DNA of 14,239 bases from Candidatus Omnitrophota bacterium. GTDB taxonomy: Bacteria; Omnitrophota; Gorgyraeia; Zapsychrales; JANLHA01. Position numbers and translations under genes: made by a program. The notes beneath the pieces were generated by a model that searched no databases, was not told the DNA's origin, and saw nothing but the letters and a program-made list of their open reading frames with translations. Location: NCBI GenBank assembly GCA_024653845.1, contig JANLHA010000062.1, positions 1 to 14,239 of the forward strand. Direction: 5' to 3'. Positions 1 through 8,122 of this stretch are shown piece after piece; positions within the stretch are counted from its first letter, which is position 1, and each line of letters starts with the position of its first letter.

Positions 1-260
1 TCCAACGTTTTGATTCCTCCTCCATAGCAAAGAGGCATAAAACACTCTGTGGCAATATTCTGAATCAATTCAAAATTGGGTTCTCGTTTTTCTTTAGAAG
101 CGGAAATATCCAAAAAAATCAGCTCGTCGACTTCCTTTTCATTGAATATCTTCAAGGCATTGATCGGATCTCCTACATATTTGGAATCCGTGAATTTCAC
201 TGTTTTCACTAAACCGGCACCTTTGAGCAACAAACAAGGAATCACGCGAATATTTAACAT
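1..260 (-). CDS. hisF: Second HisF-like ammonia-channel subunit, 3' part cut off by window edge
   Basis: The first 86 codons of a HisF-family (beta/alpha) barrel protein are visible, starting at ATG 260-258 and open to position 1. By hand alignment without gaps it matches the HisF-like protein encoded at 5860-5099 at 58 of 86 residues. It starts MLNIRVIPCLLL and has YGGG near residue 79. True cyclase HisF proteins have an aspartate at residue 11 (CLD); this protein has leucine, as does its paralogue, so cyclase activity is unlikely. Arg5 and Glu46, which in Thermotoga HisF help form the ammonia gate, are kept. The likely role is to pass ammonia from a HisH-type glutaminase to a sugar amidotransferase. 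The start overlaps the stop of the upstream glycosyltransferase by 7 bases (254-260), suggesting translational coupling. Whether the gene is full length, and whether a second amidotransferase follows, cannot be seen. Confidence 0.9.
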   Translation of the reverse strand, partial: MLNIRVIPCLLLKGAGLVKTVKFTDSKYVGDPINALKIFNEKEVDELIFLDISASKEKREPNFELIQNIATECFMPLCYGGGIKTL

Positions 261-1426
261 GAGAGTCTCAGCCCTTCATATATCTGCAAGAGAATTTTTT
301 CTTGCTCTTGCCAATTGAATTTTTCTGCAGCAAGCCTCAAGTCATTTTTAAAATACTCTGTGCCTTTTGCAAGGATCCGATCCATGGCTACTCTCACCGA
401 TTCACGATCATCAGATTCAATAATTTCTCCAACGGGATGTGTTGAGACAAATTGACGCATTTCCGTTCGATTAGAAACCAGAACAGGAATACCCGCTTGG
501 ATATATTCAAAGAGTTTGTTTGGCAAGCAGTAACGAAAACTCAAATTTTTATCTTCAATAAGAGCAAAACCATAATCTGCAGAACTCGTGTAGCGTAAAA
601 GATCATTAGGTTTTACGGCAGGATGAAAGAAAATATTCTGAGAGTTTTGGGACGCTCTGATGATTTCTGCTTCAAGGGGACCATAACCTAAAAAGATCAA
701 AACATATTTTTGCGGATCTAGAGATCGGAATACCTGCAATAACAGCTCGACTCCCCGACCAGATGCTAGCCCTCCTTGATAAAGAAATATTTTCTGGGAA
801 GGCTGAATCGCAAATTTTTGCCTAAACAAATCATATTTCTCTACAGAATGATATCGTGGCGGACAATTGAAAATCACATGAAGTTTTGGGATCTTATATA
901 ATTTTTCATAATCCTGGGCGATCGATTCACTCACAACTAAGATTTCATCTGCAAAACGGATCAATGTTTTCTCGATGACTTTAGCGATCAGCTTGGGAAG
1001 ACCATGCTTAGAGAATTGCTCTGTTTCATATTCATGGCAATCATAGATCAACTTTGACTTTCGATTAACAAAAATCTTATAAAAAACACCTAAAGGCAAT
1101 GCCTGAATGGCATGTGCATGAATGATGTCACAATTTCGGTATGTTGTTATTAATGCCCACATATATTGAACCAGCATTTCCGTATACATCACAATCAACT
1201 GAGCCGCGTTAGCCTTTCCTGGCTGATAACCAATCCAACGTGTCGTTTTTAATTGAAGACGATCAACTTCAATTTGCTGTATGACCTCGTGGGCAGGAAG
1301 GCCTCGTGAAGTCACAGCAAGTACACGAACGTTGTACCCGGCTTCTTTCAAACTCACAGCTTCTTTGAGAGGACGAATGTCATGCGTGAAATCATTAAGA
1401 ACTAAGAGAAGGACTTTTTTTTTCAT
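254..1426 (-). CDS. Glycosyltransferase family 4 (GT-B fold)
   Basis: This 390-residue protein should move a sugar from a nucleotide donor onto the growing lipid-linked repeat unit on the cytoplasmic side of the membrane. The N-terminal Rossmann half opens with a hydrophobic strand (KKKVLLLVLND), and HAHAIQAL and YDCHEYE follow in the acceptor-side domain. The C-terminal donor-binding half contains FLYQGGLASGRG, FLGYGPLE and then LPNKLFEYIQAGIPVLVS, the region holding the glutamate pair typical of GT4 enzymes. Length is normal for the family. The ATG shares an ATGA with the flippase stop (1423-1426), and its own stop overlaps the next hisF-like start. No Shine-Dalgarno sequence stands out upstream, so translation probably depends on coupling. 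Donor and acceptor cannot be named from sequence alone. Confidence 0.9.
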   Translation of the reverse strand: MKKKVLLLVLNDFTHDIRPLKEAVSLKEAGYNVRVLAVTSRGLPAHEVIQQIEVDRLQLKTTRWIGYQPGKANAAQLIVMYTEMLVQYMWALITTYRNCDIIHAHAIQALPLGVFYKIFVNRKSKLIYDCHEYETEQFSKHGLPKLIAKVIEKTLIRFADEILVVSESIAQDYEKLYKIPKLHVIFNCPPRYHSVEKYDLFRQKFAIQPSQKIFLYQGGLASGRGVELLLQVFRSLDPQKYVLIFLGYGPLEAEIIRASQNSQNIFFHPAVKPNDLLRYTSSADYGFALIEDKNLSFRYCLPNKLFEYIQAGIPVLVSNRTEMRQFVSTHPVGEIIESDDRESVRVAMDRILAKGTEYFKNDLRLAAEKFNWQEQEKILLQIYEGLRLSC

Positions 1427-2898
1427 ATCTTTATCAGATGTTGCAAATGAATTTTCTGGATGAGCTTCCTGACGTGTTCATGTGTCAAGACCTTAAGATA
1501 AAACGCTAGGGGCAAAAATAGCGAACAAAGTACGACACGAAACACAAACCCCCAAAAACTATCTAAAGGAATAAAAAACATATTGATCGCAATGATAATC
1601 CATGAAAAACAAAAACAAACCAATACAGGCTTGAATTCATAAGGAATATAAAAATGCTTTTGGGCAATCCAGAAAAGATAAACTGCTGAAATGAGATAAG
1701 AAACCATGGACGCAAAGGCGGCTCCATCCTTTCCCATCAGTGGAACCAGAATCAAATTCAATATGATATTCAATCCCGCAGCAATAAAAATGCTCAAAGC
1801 CACAGGAACGGATTTCTTAACAAACGCTGGGCCAATGGACGCAATATCTCTGATTCCAAGCAATAAGAATGAAAACGCAAGAAATGGGACGGCAGATGCC
1901 GCAGAAGAATATTCCGGAGTGGCTAAAACTTTTAAGATAAAAGAAGCGAATAAAGAACAAGCTGTACAAAAGAAACATCCTGCCCATCCATAGAGACTAA
2001 GAACCTTCGCATACACATGACCAGAAACTTCTTCTTTTTGAATGGAATAAGCAAAGGGGCTCCAAGCCATTTGAAAACCTGCCGTAAAAATCCCAACTAA
2101 CCCAGCGATATTAAACGCGACAGCATAGAGACCAATCTCCGTAGAATCATAAAAATATTTTAAAATAAAAGAATCCGAGAACATAATGATCCAAGAAGCT
2201 ACACTCGCTGGGGCAAGAGGTAAACCAAAAGCCAACATCTTTTTTAATCGTAACCAAGAAAAATATTTTAGACTCAACCAGTCTTTCATAATCCAAACCG
2301 TAGCTATCGTTGTCATTAAAGTTCCTATCAATTGCGCCCAGAAAACACCCAATAAACGCATGTTGAGAAAATAGACTAAAATGATGCTCAAGATGGCAAC
2401 TCCAAATGAGGTCATCAAGGATACAATAGAAGTTCCCCACGCGCGTCTTTGAAAAAGAAACCAACTCGTCAATACCCGGTTCGCCGTCGCAAAGAACAAA
2501 ATGAATGCCAGAATTTGAATAAGCCATTTGTATTTTGTGGTATCAAATAAAACTTCGGAAAGCCATGAAGAAAAGAAAATAATTCCAACACCAAAAAACA
2601 AACTAATCACAGATTGACACCAAAACCAACATGAAAATGTGGATTTTTGATCTTCTTGGTTTTTAGTATCATAAAACCAAACTGCCGATGAACTATCTAA
2701 TCCTGCAACAACCAACATCATAAAAAAACCTAAAAAAGCTAATAAAAGATTCATAATTCCATAATCATACGGAGTAAAAATGCGCGTATAGAATGGCAAA
2801 AGTATGGTGTTGATCACTCTAGGCTTAGAAAGCATGCCTAAGATGCCATAAATCAACGATTCCGTCACTAATTGTTTAATATGTTTAGCAAAGGTCAT
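1423..2898 (-). CDS. wzx: Wzx-type polysaccharide flippase (PST/MATE-like)
   Basis: This is a 491-residue, strongly hydrophobic protein with about 12 to 14 predicted membrane helices running almost end to end. The N-terminus (residues 1-60) has the usual Wzx pattern of an amphipathic start, a first helix, LPFYTRIFTPYDYGIMNLL and a second helix. It should flip the undecaprenyl-linked repeat unit from the cytoplasmic to the outer face of the inner membrane. Length is slightly above the 400-480 typical of Wzx. The basic C-terminal tail (HVRKLIQKIHLQHLIKI) would be cytosolic. The start is one base after the stop of the upstream glycosyltransferase, with an AGGAAG at 2910-2915, 11 bases before the ATG. 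A flippase among glycosyltransferases supports a Wzx/Wzy-type pathway, but no Wzy polymerase is in the window. Confidence 0.9.
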   Translation of the reverse strand: MTFAKHIKQLVTESLIYGILGMLSKPRVINTILLPFYTRIFTPYDYGIMNLLLAFLGFFMMLVVAGLDSSSAVWFYDTKNQEDQKSTFSCWFWCQSVISLFFGVGIIFFSSWLSEVLFDTTKYKWLIQILAFILFFATANRVLTSWFLFQRRAWGTSIVSLMTSFGVAILSIILVYFLNMRLLGVFWAQLIGTLMTTIATVWIMKDWLSLKYFSWLRLKKMLAFGLPLAPASVASWIIMFSDSFILKYFYDSTEIGLYAVAFNIAGLVGIFTAGFQMAWSPFAYSIQKEEVSGHVYAKVLSLYGWAGCFFCTACSLFASFILKVLATPEYSSAASAVPFLAFSFLLLGIRDIASIGPAFVKKSVPVALSIFIAAGLNIILNLILVPLMGKDGAAFASMVSYLISAVYLFWIAQKHFYIPYEFKPVLVCFCFSWIIIAINMFFIPLDSFWGFVFRVVLCSLFLPLAFYLKVLTHEHVRKLIQKIHLQHLIKI

Positions 2899-2899
2899 T

Positions 2900-3958
2900 T
2901 TAAACTGAGCTTCCTAGCAAATTCTTGTAAAGATCCAACAATTCATGAGCAATTTTGTGGGCGTCATGATGTTCTTCCACATACGCTCGGCTAGCCTTTC
3001 CAATTTGAGCCCGCTTTTCTCCAGAGCTTAAAAGGGTCGTCAACACTTCCACAAGGTTATCGGAATTGGCATTCACCAAGGGCAGCGAGGAAGAATATTT
3101 GGGAAGAGATGAAGGTTTAATATAACAAACAACAGGTTTTCCTAATGCCATAGCCTCGATAGCAGCCAATCCATAGGCTCCTGAAATGATTTCATCGATC
3201 ATGATGTCACACTTACCAACCCACTCTAACATTTCTTTTCTTGGCATGTTGTGAATCAATTGAAAATCAAATTCATACTTTCCTTTGAGCTGCTCGATCA
3301 CTTCTAAAATTCTTTTTGTTCCTTTGATTTCTTTACGGGAAGGTGTATGGATGATTAATGGACGCTTCTTGATCGAATCAGGAAAATTGGGAATAAAATC
3401 TGACATCAAGATACGCGCTTTGCTTCGATAAAAAGAATGGAAAATATCTTTCTGAACATACGGCTCCATTTCGACGTCGGGAATTAGACACGCAAAGCCA
3501 TATTTTGCAAAACGTTTTTGGGTATCAATGGATTTTTCTCTTCCATTAACTGCAAATTCAGGATACATCTCATACATTTTTTGAATATAAGGATTGTCTT
3601 GACAGGCAATTTCTGGAATTCGAATGTCGCTTCCCCAAAATTCCACAACGCAAGCTTTTTTCAAAGATGCTAAATATCTCAAGTCGAGCTCAAAAGGCAA
3701 AAGTCGGCTATTGAAATGCCAATGGATGACATCCGCCCAGCGCATCGCTTTTAAGATGGAATAGGTGAAAGGAATTCTCATCAACAACTTCTGCAAAGAG
3801 TTTTTCTCTTCGACGGAGAAACTTTCAATATATTGATGATCTTGCATGGGAGAATAGGTTAAAACAATTCCTCTAGCATCAACGCCGATGTCGCGTAAGG
3901 CTTTGACCGTCGTATTGACTTGAGAAGCAATGTTGTCAGGGATGTGCAAAACTTTCAT
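2900..3958 (-). CDS. GT-B glycosyltransferase, group 1/4-like
   Basis: The protein has 352 residues. The N-terminus (MKVLHIPDNIASQVNTTVKAL) is a Rossmann strand-helix typical of GT-B enzymes. The middle has WADVIHWHFNSRLLPFELD and VVEFWGSDIR, the WGSD region common in this group. The C-terminal half has HTPSRKEIKGTKRI, then GAYGLAAIEAMALGKPVVCY, which is the donor-phosphate binding stretch with the EAMA-G-PV pattern. It should act in repeat-unit assembly. The start ATG lies 13 bases after the amidotransferase stop, with no good Shine-Dalgarno sequence. The sugar specificity is unknown. Its place directly after the amidotransferase makes it a candidate for transferring the amidino sugar, but that rests on position only. 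Confidence 0.85.
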   Translation of the reverse strand: MKVLHIPDNIASQVNTTVKALRDIGVDARGIVLTYSPMQDHQYIESFSVEEKNSLQKLLMRIPFTYSILKAMRWADVIHWHFNSRLLPFELDLRYLASLKKACVVEFWGSDIRIPEIACQDNPYIQKMYEMYPEFAVNGREKSIDTQKRFAKYGFACLIPDVEMEPYVQKDIFHSFYRSKARILMSDFIPNFPDSIKKRPLIIHTPSRKEIKGTKRILEVIEQLKGKYEFDFQLIHNMPRKEMLEWVGKCDIMIDEIISGAYGLAAIEAMALGKPVVCYIKPSSLPKYSSSLPLVNANSDNLVEVLTTLLSSGEKRAQIGKASRAYVEEHHDAHKIAHELLDLYKNLLGSSV

Positions 3959-3971
3959 AATTTACGAAAAT

Positions 3972-5102
3972 TTAATCTTGATATTTTCTTGTGTATTTGA
4001 GATAAAAACTTTTGGGAACCAGATTCAATCGGTACATGATCCAGAAAAGCCAACGAAAATCTTCAAATGTTTCTTTGTAAGTTTTGTAATCACGATACGT
4101 TTTAGGAGGAAGATTCATGATTCGATCAAATTCTTCATCTGTAAAGCCAAGACGCTTTTTGATTTCCTCCAAAATATCTTTGTTGAAAGGTTTTGGTTCC
4201 TGAATAAGCTTGAGCGCTTCTTCCCTGCTCATTTGTCCTGACCGAACCAATGCTGAAAATTCCGAATATCGTAAATCAATCTTGAACTTCCGCGGCAGAT
4301 AGTAATTATTGGTGAAATAAGCCGTCCGGTTCTCCATGTGATGACCGCCATACCACTTCCAATTCAATTCTCGACTCAAAAAATCTTTAACCTGATCTTT
4401 GTGATAATCAATGTAATAAAGAGGCCGCACCTTCTTAATTCCATCGATGACAGACCATTTGAGCCAAGACGATAACCAAAGGTTGGGGAAGGTTTTGATT
4501 TTATGAGAACCAAATTGCTTCTGAACCGTTTGGATGTATTTGGCATCCATATAAAACCACCCGTGGGGAGAAATGCCTTCGGTTCGAAAAGAATGTCCTT
4601 CAAAAATGTATTTGATTTTATATTTGCGAGCCGCAAGATAATGAGTAGTAGCCAAACCAATATCTGATGGTGTATCAATATCGGGGACCGACGCTTTGAA
4701 AAAAGATTTGAAAAGGTCACAAAATTCCTGGGCGTCGACCACGTGAGTATACAAATCAATATTCAACTTATTCAAAACATTATAAATGTTCTCAACAGCA
4801 ATTTTAGAATTCCAAGTGTTGTCAAAATGAGCCGCTAAAGGCCGAAGTCCTAATTCCTTGGCCAAGTGCAATAAATAAGAAGAATCCGTCCCCCCACTGA
4901 CACCCACAACCACATCATATTTGAGGTGACGACCTTCATGCTTAATTTTCTTAGCCAAGGCTTCCAAAATAGCGCGGCCTTTTTCTCCGGTCGGATATTC
5001 TTGATCAAGTTGTTCATGTTGGCGGCAATAATTACAAACTCCTTCAGAGTCAAAAGAGATATATGGGATGTGGTCATCGTAAATACACCTTGAGCAGATC
5101 AT
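3972..5102 (-). CDS. wbpG: N-acetyl sugar amidotransferase (WbpG/PseA class)
   Basis: This 376-residue PP-loop ATPase should use ATP to activate the N-acetyl carbonyl of a nucleotide sugar and accept ammonia from HisH/HisF, giving an acetamidino group. The N-terminus carries two CxxC pairs (Cys3/Cys6 and Cys23/Cys26) forming a probable zinc knuckle. The PP-loop SGGTDSS is at about residues 69-75. Downstream, DIDTPSDIGLATTHYLAARK and FEGHSFRTEG match the conserved body of the family (known from Pseudomonas WbpG and Campylobacter PseA/PtmG). Length is normal. The ATG overlaps the hisF-like stop as ATGA, and AGAAGG at 5110-5115 is 7 bases upstream, so the start is firm. Adjacency to hisF and hisH is the classic arrangement for this chemistry. 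The sugar position modified (C2, C3 or other) cannot be read from sequence. Confidence 0.93.
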   Translation of the reverse strand: MICSRCIYDDHIPYISFDSEGVCNYCRQHEQLDQEYPTGEKGRAILEALAKKIKHEGRHLKYDVVVGVSGGTDSSYLLHLAKELGLRPLAAHFDNTWNSKIAVENIYNVLNKLNIDLYTHVVDAQEFCDLFKSFFKASVPDIDTPSDIGLATTHYLAARKYKIKYIFEGHSFRTEGISPHGWFYMDAKYIQTVQKQFGSHKIKTFPNLWLSSWLKWSVIDGIKKVRPLYYIDYHKDQVKDFLSRELNWKWYGGHHMENRTAYFTNNYYLPRKFKIDLRYSEFSALVRSGQMSREEALKLIQEPKPFNKDILEEIKKRLGFTDEEFDRIMNLPPKTYRDYKTYKETFEDFRWLFWIMYRLNLVPKSFYLKYTRKYQD

Positions 5103-5860
5103 GTGAGCACCTTCTCCAATTTTTCGCGATTGGGAAAGTTGATTAAGACACCCAAATCTTTTCCTTGATAAACAACCATACTGCCTGCAGCCACTGCGGA
5201 AGCTCCACCCTCTTTAACAGCACGTCCAAAATCATCAACAGATCCTGCACCTCCACAAGCAATCACGGGGATTTGAACACTTGCAGAAATCATTCGTATC
5301 AAATCAAGATCATAACCGTTCCATGTTCCATCACGATCAATCGAATTCAAAAAAATTTCACCTGCTCCCATCTCTGCCATTTTCTGAACGTGCTCAATCG
5401 CAGACAAATTCACGGGTTTCTGCCCACCATGAGAACAAACCATATATTTCCCCCAAATGTTCTTCTTAACATCCACTGCGACCACAATGCTTTGACTGCC
5501 AAAGGATATCGCTGCCTCTTTAATCAACGACGGGTTCTCAATCGCATAGGTATTGATCGCAACTTTTTCGATCCCAAGTGTGAACAATTTCTGCAGATCT
5601 TCCATCGACCGGACACCTCCCCCATAAGTCAATGGCATAAAGCACTCTTCAGCAATTTCTGATAAAAGTTCAAATGAGGGGTTTCGATTTTTAGAAGTGG
5701 CCGTGATATCCAAAACAATAAGCTCATCCACTTCTTTCTCATTGTAAATCTTAATGGCATTAATCGGGTTCCCTACGTAAGACGGATTCTTAAACTTAAC
5801 CGTCTTAACCAATCGGCCATCTTGGAGTAATAAACATGGGATAACTCTGATGTTTAGCAT
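5099..5860 (-). CDS. hisF: HisF-like ammonia-channel subunit for sugar amidation
   Basis: This 253-residue (beta/alpha)8 barrel protein is full length for HisF. It aligns closely with Thermotoga HisF as I recall it: Arg5, Glu46, Lys99 and Glu168 (Glu167 there) of the ammonia gate are present, as are Asp130 and the phosphate-site motif SIDRDG at 173-178. Asp11, the catalytic acid/base of the cyclase, is leucine here (IPCLLL), so it should not make imidazole glycerol phosphate. The likely role is a docking partner and channel that takes ammonia from the HisH-like glutaminase to the amidotransferase encoded next. The ATG is 26 bases after the radical SAM stop with no clear Shine-Dalgarno sequence; the stop overlaps the amidotransferase start by 4 bases. 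A diverged second copy starts at 260. Automatic annotation would probably call this histidine biosynthesis, which the context argues against. Confidence 0.92.
   Translation of the reverse strand: MLNIRVIPCLLLQDGRLVKTVKFKNPSYVGNPINAIKIYNEKEVDELIVLDITATSKNRNPSFELLSEIAEECFMPLTYGGGVRSMEDLQKLFTLGIEKVAINTYAIENPSLIKEAAISFGSQSIVVAVDVKKNIWGKYMVCSHGGQKPVNLSAIEHVQKMAEMGAGEIFLNSIDRDGTWNGYDLDLIRMISASVQIPVIACGGAGSVDDFGRAVKEGGASAVAAGSMVVYQGKDLGVLINFPNREKLEKVLT
5110..5115 (-). promoter_or_regulatory. Shine-Dalgarno site for the sugar amidotransferase
   Basis: AGAAGG on the minus strand lies inside the 3' end of the hisF-like gene, 7 bases before the ATG at 5102. It supports that start and coupled translation with the overlapping upstream gene. 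Confidence 0.7.
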
Positions 5861-5886
5861 TTTGTAAGATGATAAAGCAAGCTATA

Positions 5887-6915
5887 TCAATTGGCAGGAA
5901 CTGTTGAGACATGCTCATATATCTTGGCAAGGCCGCTGTATGTAACTTTCATATCCTTACCTTTGATGATTCTTGAATTTTCAACAAAAACCTTTTTCCA
6001 GGCATCACATTTATAACAAGCAGATTTTGGATGGAATTCTTTCTTAAGTGCAGCAAGTCTTAATTGAGAATACGATTTCCCCTTCCAAATGGCTCGAACA
6101 CCTTTCTTATGAACATTCCCCATAAAATTTCGGCCGGCAATATCATCACAACAAGTCGTCACATCTCCATTCCACAAAATGGCCATATAGAAAAAAGGAT
6201 TTGAACAAAAATTCCTTTGTATCGTAGGTTGATCAAAAAAATTCTCGGGCTGCAAGATCTCCAAATCTTCAGTTTCATATGGATAAATACAAACTTGACT
6301 CACTCGTTTGACCCAATAATTGATGAATTCTTCAATTTCCTGATCAGTATGATTAGACACCGTCAAATTGACACTGAGATTTAATTTAGATCCATGTTGA
6401 TTACGTGCTTCCAATAAATGGATAATGTTCGCTTCGACTTTCTCAAAATTGGAATGCACTCGGATAGCCTCATGTTTTTCTCTAAGTCCATCTAAACTGA
6501 TTGAAATTCTATCAACTTGAGTCTTCATAATCGTAGAGATGACTTCTGAATTCAAAAGAAGTCCGTTGGTATGGAAACCCAAATTAAATTTTTTTAAAGA
6601 GGCTGCATATTCCAGCATCTTACAGAATTCAGGATGAATAAGACCTTCTCCACCAAAATTAAGTCCCAAACTGATTCGATGGGGCAATTGAGCTAGTTCA
6701 TCTATAATATTCTTATACTCCTCCCACTTCATATAACCTTTTTTTCTCACAGGATATAATGAAGGACATTGAGAATTGCAAATTGTACATCGAAGATTAC
6801 AAACGTTGGTTGGTTCAATGGCAACGGCTTTTAAAGGAGGAGGAACATGTTTAACCACGCCTGGAAAAGCTGGCAATATTCTTTGTGCTAAATTCATCAA
6901 TGATCCTTTTTTCAT
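5887..6915 (-). CDS. Radical SAM protein with SPASM domain, lying between hisH and hisF
   Basis: This 342-residue protein has the radical SAM cluster motif at Cys39, Cys43 and Cys46 (CNLRCTIC), which binds the SAM-cleaving 4Fe-4S cluster. FGGEGLIHPEF fits the GGE-type motif, followed by FHTNG and ISLDGL, all standard for the barrel. The C-terminus is a SPASM/Twitch region with Cys237, the pair Cys255-256 in NGDVTTCCDD, the GNVHKKGVRAIWKG stretch, and Cys300/Cys303, so one or two extra Fe-S clusters are likely. The substrate is not recognised. SPASM enzymes act on peptides or small molecules, including oxidation of sugar alcohols, so a nucleotide-sugar substrate is plausible given the neighbours. 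The start at 6915 is set by a strong Shine-Dalgarno sequence 8 bases upstream; a later ATG at 6897 is less likely. Its position splits the hisH and hisF genes. Confidence 0.9.
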   Translation of the reverse strand: MKKGSLMNLAQRILPAFPGVVKHVPPPLKAVAIEPTNVCNLRCTICNSQCPSLYPVRKKGYMKWEEYKNIIDELAQLPHRISLGLNFGGEGLIHPEFCKMLEYAASLKKFNLGFHTNGLLLNSEVISTIMKTQVDRISISLDGLREKHEAIRVHSNFEKVEANIIHLLEARNQHGSKLNLSVNLTVSNHTDQEIEEFINYWVKRVSQVCIYPYETEDLEILQPENFFDQPTIQRNFCSNPFFYMAILWNGDVTTCCDDIAGRNFMGNVHKKGVRAIWKGKSYSQLRLAALKKEFHPKSACYKCDAWKKVFVENSRIIKGKDMKVTYSGLAKIYEHVSTVPAN

Positions 6916-6919
6916 CTAT

Positions 6920-7549
6920 TTATCCCTCCCTAATATTTTCAATAAAATTTCTTAAAACATTCATTCCATACTTATGACTTTTCTCGGGATGGAATTGGAC
7001 TCCATAAATATTATTTTTCTCAATCGAGGATACAAAATCGTAACCATAATTTGTAACCGTCAAAATGTCTTGAGGCTCTGCGCATTTGAGATGATAAGAA
7101 TGAACAAAATAAAAACGCTGTTCTTCTTCCGGGCGAGGGAATATAGCACTATTTTTGTTAACCGAGACCTGATTCCATCCCATATGGGGAATTTTGAGAT
7201 ATTTCATGCTTTCATCAAATTTAAATTTCACAGTTGCAGCATTAATCCATCCAAGGCCCTTCAACTGTCCCTCTTCACTTTTCTGGGAGAACAATTGCAT
7301 TCCCAAACAAATCCCTAAGATAGGAACGCGGCCATGCAATACTCTTTCCTCAAGAATAGGCAACAGAGCTCGATCTTGCAAATTACGCATCCCATAATCG
7401 AAAGCCCCAACGCCCGCCAAAATCAACCGATCAGCTTTTCTGATCTCTTCGCTATCTCTAGAAATTTTTGAAGGAAATCCAAGATATTTCAGCATATTCT
7501 GAATGGATCCCAAATTCCCCATACCATAATCAATGATCACAATATTCAT
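6920..7549 (-). CDS. hisH: HisH-like glutamine amidotransferase subunit for sugar amidation
   Basis: This class I glutaminase should hydrolyse glutamine and send ammonia to the HisF-like partner for use by the sugar amidotransferase. From ATG 7549 it has 209 residues, normal for HisH. Visible features are IIDYGMGNLGS at residues 5-15, AGVGAFDYGM at 45-54, the nucleophile elbow GICLGMQLF with Cys81, and GVQFHPEKS with His187 and Glu189, so the catalytic triad is complete. The reading frame extends three codons further to a TTG at 7558. I prefer ATG 7549 because HisH proteins start almost directly with this first strand, and an AAAGG sits only three bases before the TTG. It starts 22 bases after the acyltransferase stop. 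It is the only HisH-like gene in the window, against two HisF-like genes. Confidence 0.92.
   Translation of the reverse strand: MNIVIIDYGMGNLGSIQNMLKYLGFPSKISRDSEEIRKADRLILAGVGAFDYGMRNLQDRALLPILEERVLHGRVPILGICLGMQLFSQKSEEGQLKGLGWINAATVKFKFDESMKYLKIPHMGWNQVSVNKNSAIFPRPEEEQRFYFVHSYHLKCAEPQDILTVTNYGYDFVSSIEKNNIYGVQFHPEKSHKYGMNVLRNFIENIREG
6924..6931 (-). promoter_or_regulatory. Strong Shine-Dalgarno site for the radical SAM gene at 6915
   Basis: AGGGAGGG on the minus strand lies within the last codons of the hisH-like gene, 8 bases before ATG 6915. It is the best ribosome binding site in the window and decides this start over the internal ATG at 6897. Confidence 0.8.
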
Positions 7550-7571
7550 GTTATACAAAAACCTTTATAAA

Positions 7572-8105
7572 TTATTTTCTCTTTCGAAGGATTTGAGCGG
7601 GAACACCTGCAACAACATGATAAGAAGGAACGTCTTTGGTCACAACCGATCCAGCCCCAATGATAGCACCCTCTCCAATTTTGACTCCTGGCAAAATGAT
7701 CGCTCCTGTTCCAATATCCGCGCCATCTTCAATGATCACTTTCCCAAATGCCAAATCATTACTCATCACTGGTTTATCGAGCGGTCCGTCTTGGTGTGTG
7801 GATGTAAGAATTTTAACCATTGGACCTATTCCCACAGCTTTGCCGATCTCGATGCCACCAGCGCTGTGAAAGAAGCATCCTTGACCAATCCAGGTATGAT
7901 TTCCAATCACCATTTCGTTTTTATGATAGGCTTTCAAAATCGTATTGTGGCCAATATAAATATTCTCACCTAATCTAATATTATTAGCATGAAAGACAAG
8001 CACTCCTTTTTCAAAAACAATATTCTTGCCGATTTCCCTAAAATCTCTTCTAAGAAATTTACCACTCCCATGGGTCAAATATTTTTTCTGAAAACGAATA
8101 TCCAT
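7572..8105 (-). CDS. Left-handed beta-helix (hexapeptide repeat) acyltransferase
   Basis: This 177-residue protein is built largely of hexapeptide repeats, for example [43 protein letters not shown] and [18 protein letters not shown], forming a left-handed beta-helix. It ends in [14 protein letters not shown], the usual tail of acetyltransferases in this family. His104 in TSTHQ, followed by a loop and the repeats, matches the catalytic histidine of the maltose/galactoside acetyltransferase group. It would act as a trimer using acetyl-CoA. Two roles are possible: N-acetylation of the amine put on by the DegT aminotransferase (a WbpD-like step), which would make the substrate for amidination, or O-acetylation of a sugar. 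Context favours N-acetylation, while the sequence style resembles O-acetyltransferases too. Start is ATG 8105, 17 bases after the radical SAM stop, with only a weak Shine-Dalgarno sequence. Confidence 0.88.
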   Translation of the reverse strand: MDIRFQKKYLTHGSGKFLRRDFREIGKNIVFEKGVLVFHANNIRLGENIYIGHNTILKAYHKNEMVIGNHTWIGQGCFFHSAGGIEIGKAVGIGPMVKILTSTHQDGPLDKPVMSNDLAFGKVIIEDGADIGTGAIILPGVKIGEGAIIGAGSVVTKDVPSYHVVAGVPAQILRKRK

Positions 8106-8122
8106 ACCATTAGCACCAATTG

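Noticed and set aside
1..5860. Direct repeat or recent duplication between 1-260 and 5601-5860
   Set aside because: The similarity is at protein level (about two thirds identity) with many silent changes. It reflects old paralogy, not a recent repeat or mobile element.
5099..7549. Histidine biosynthesis (hisH and hisF)
   Set aside because: No other histidine gene is near, the cyclase aspartate is missing in HisF, and an N-acetyl sugar amidotransferase follows directly. This is the ammonia-supply module of sugar amidation.
7550..7558. HisH-like start at TTG 7558
   Set aside because: The ATG at 7549 gives the usual HisH N-terminus, and the AAAGG before the TTG is too close to serve it.
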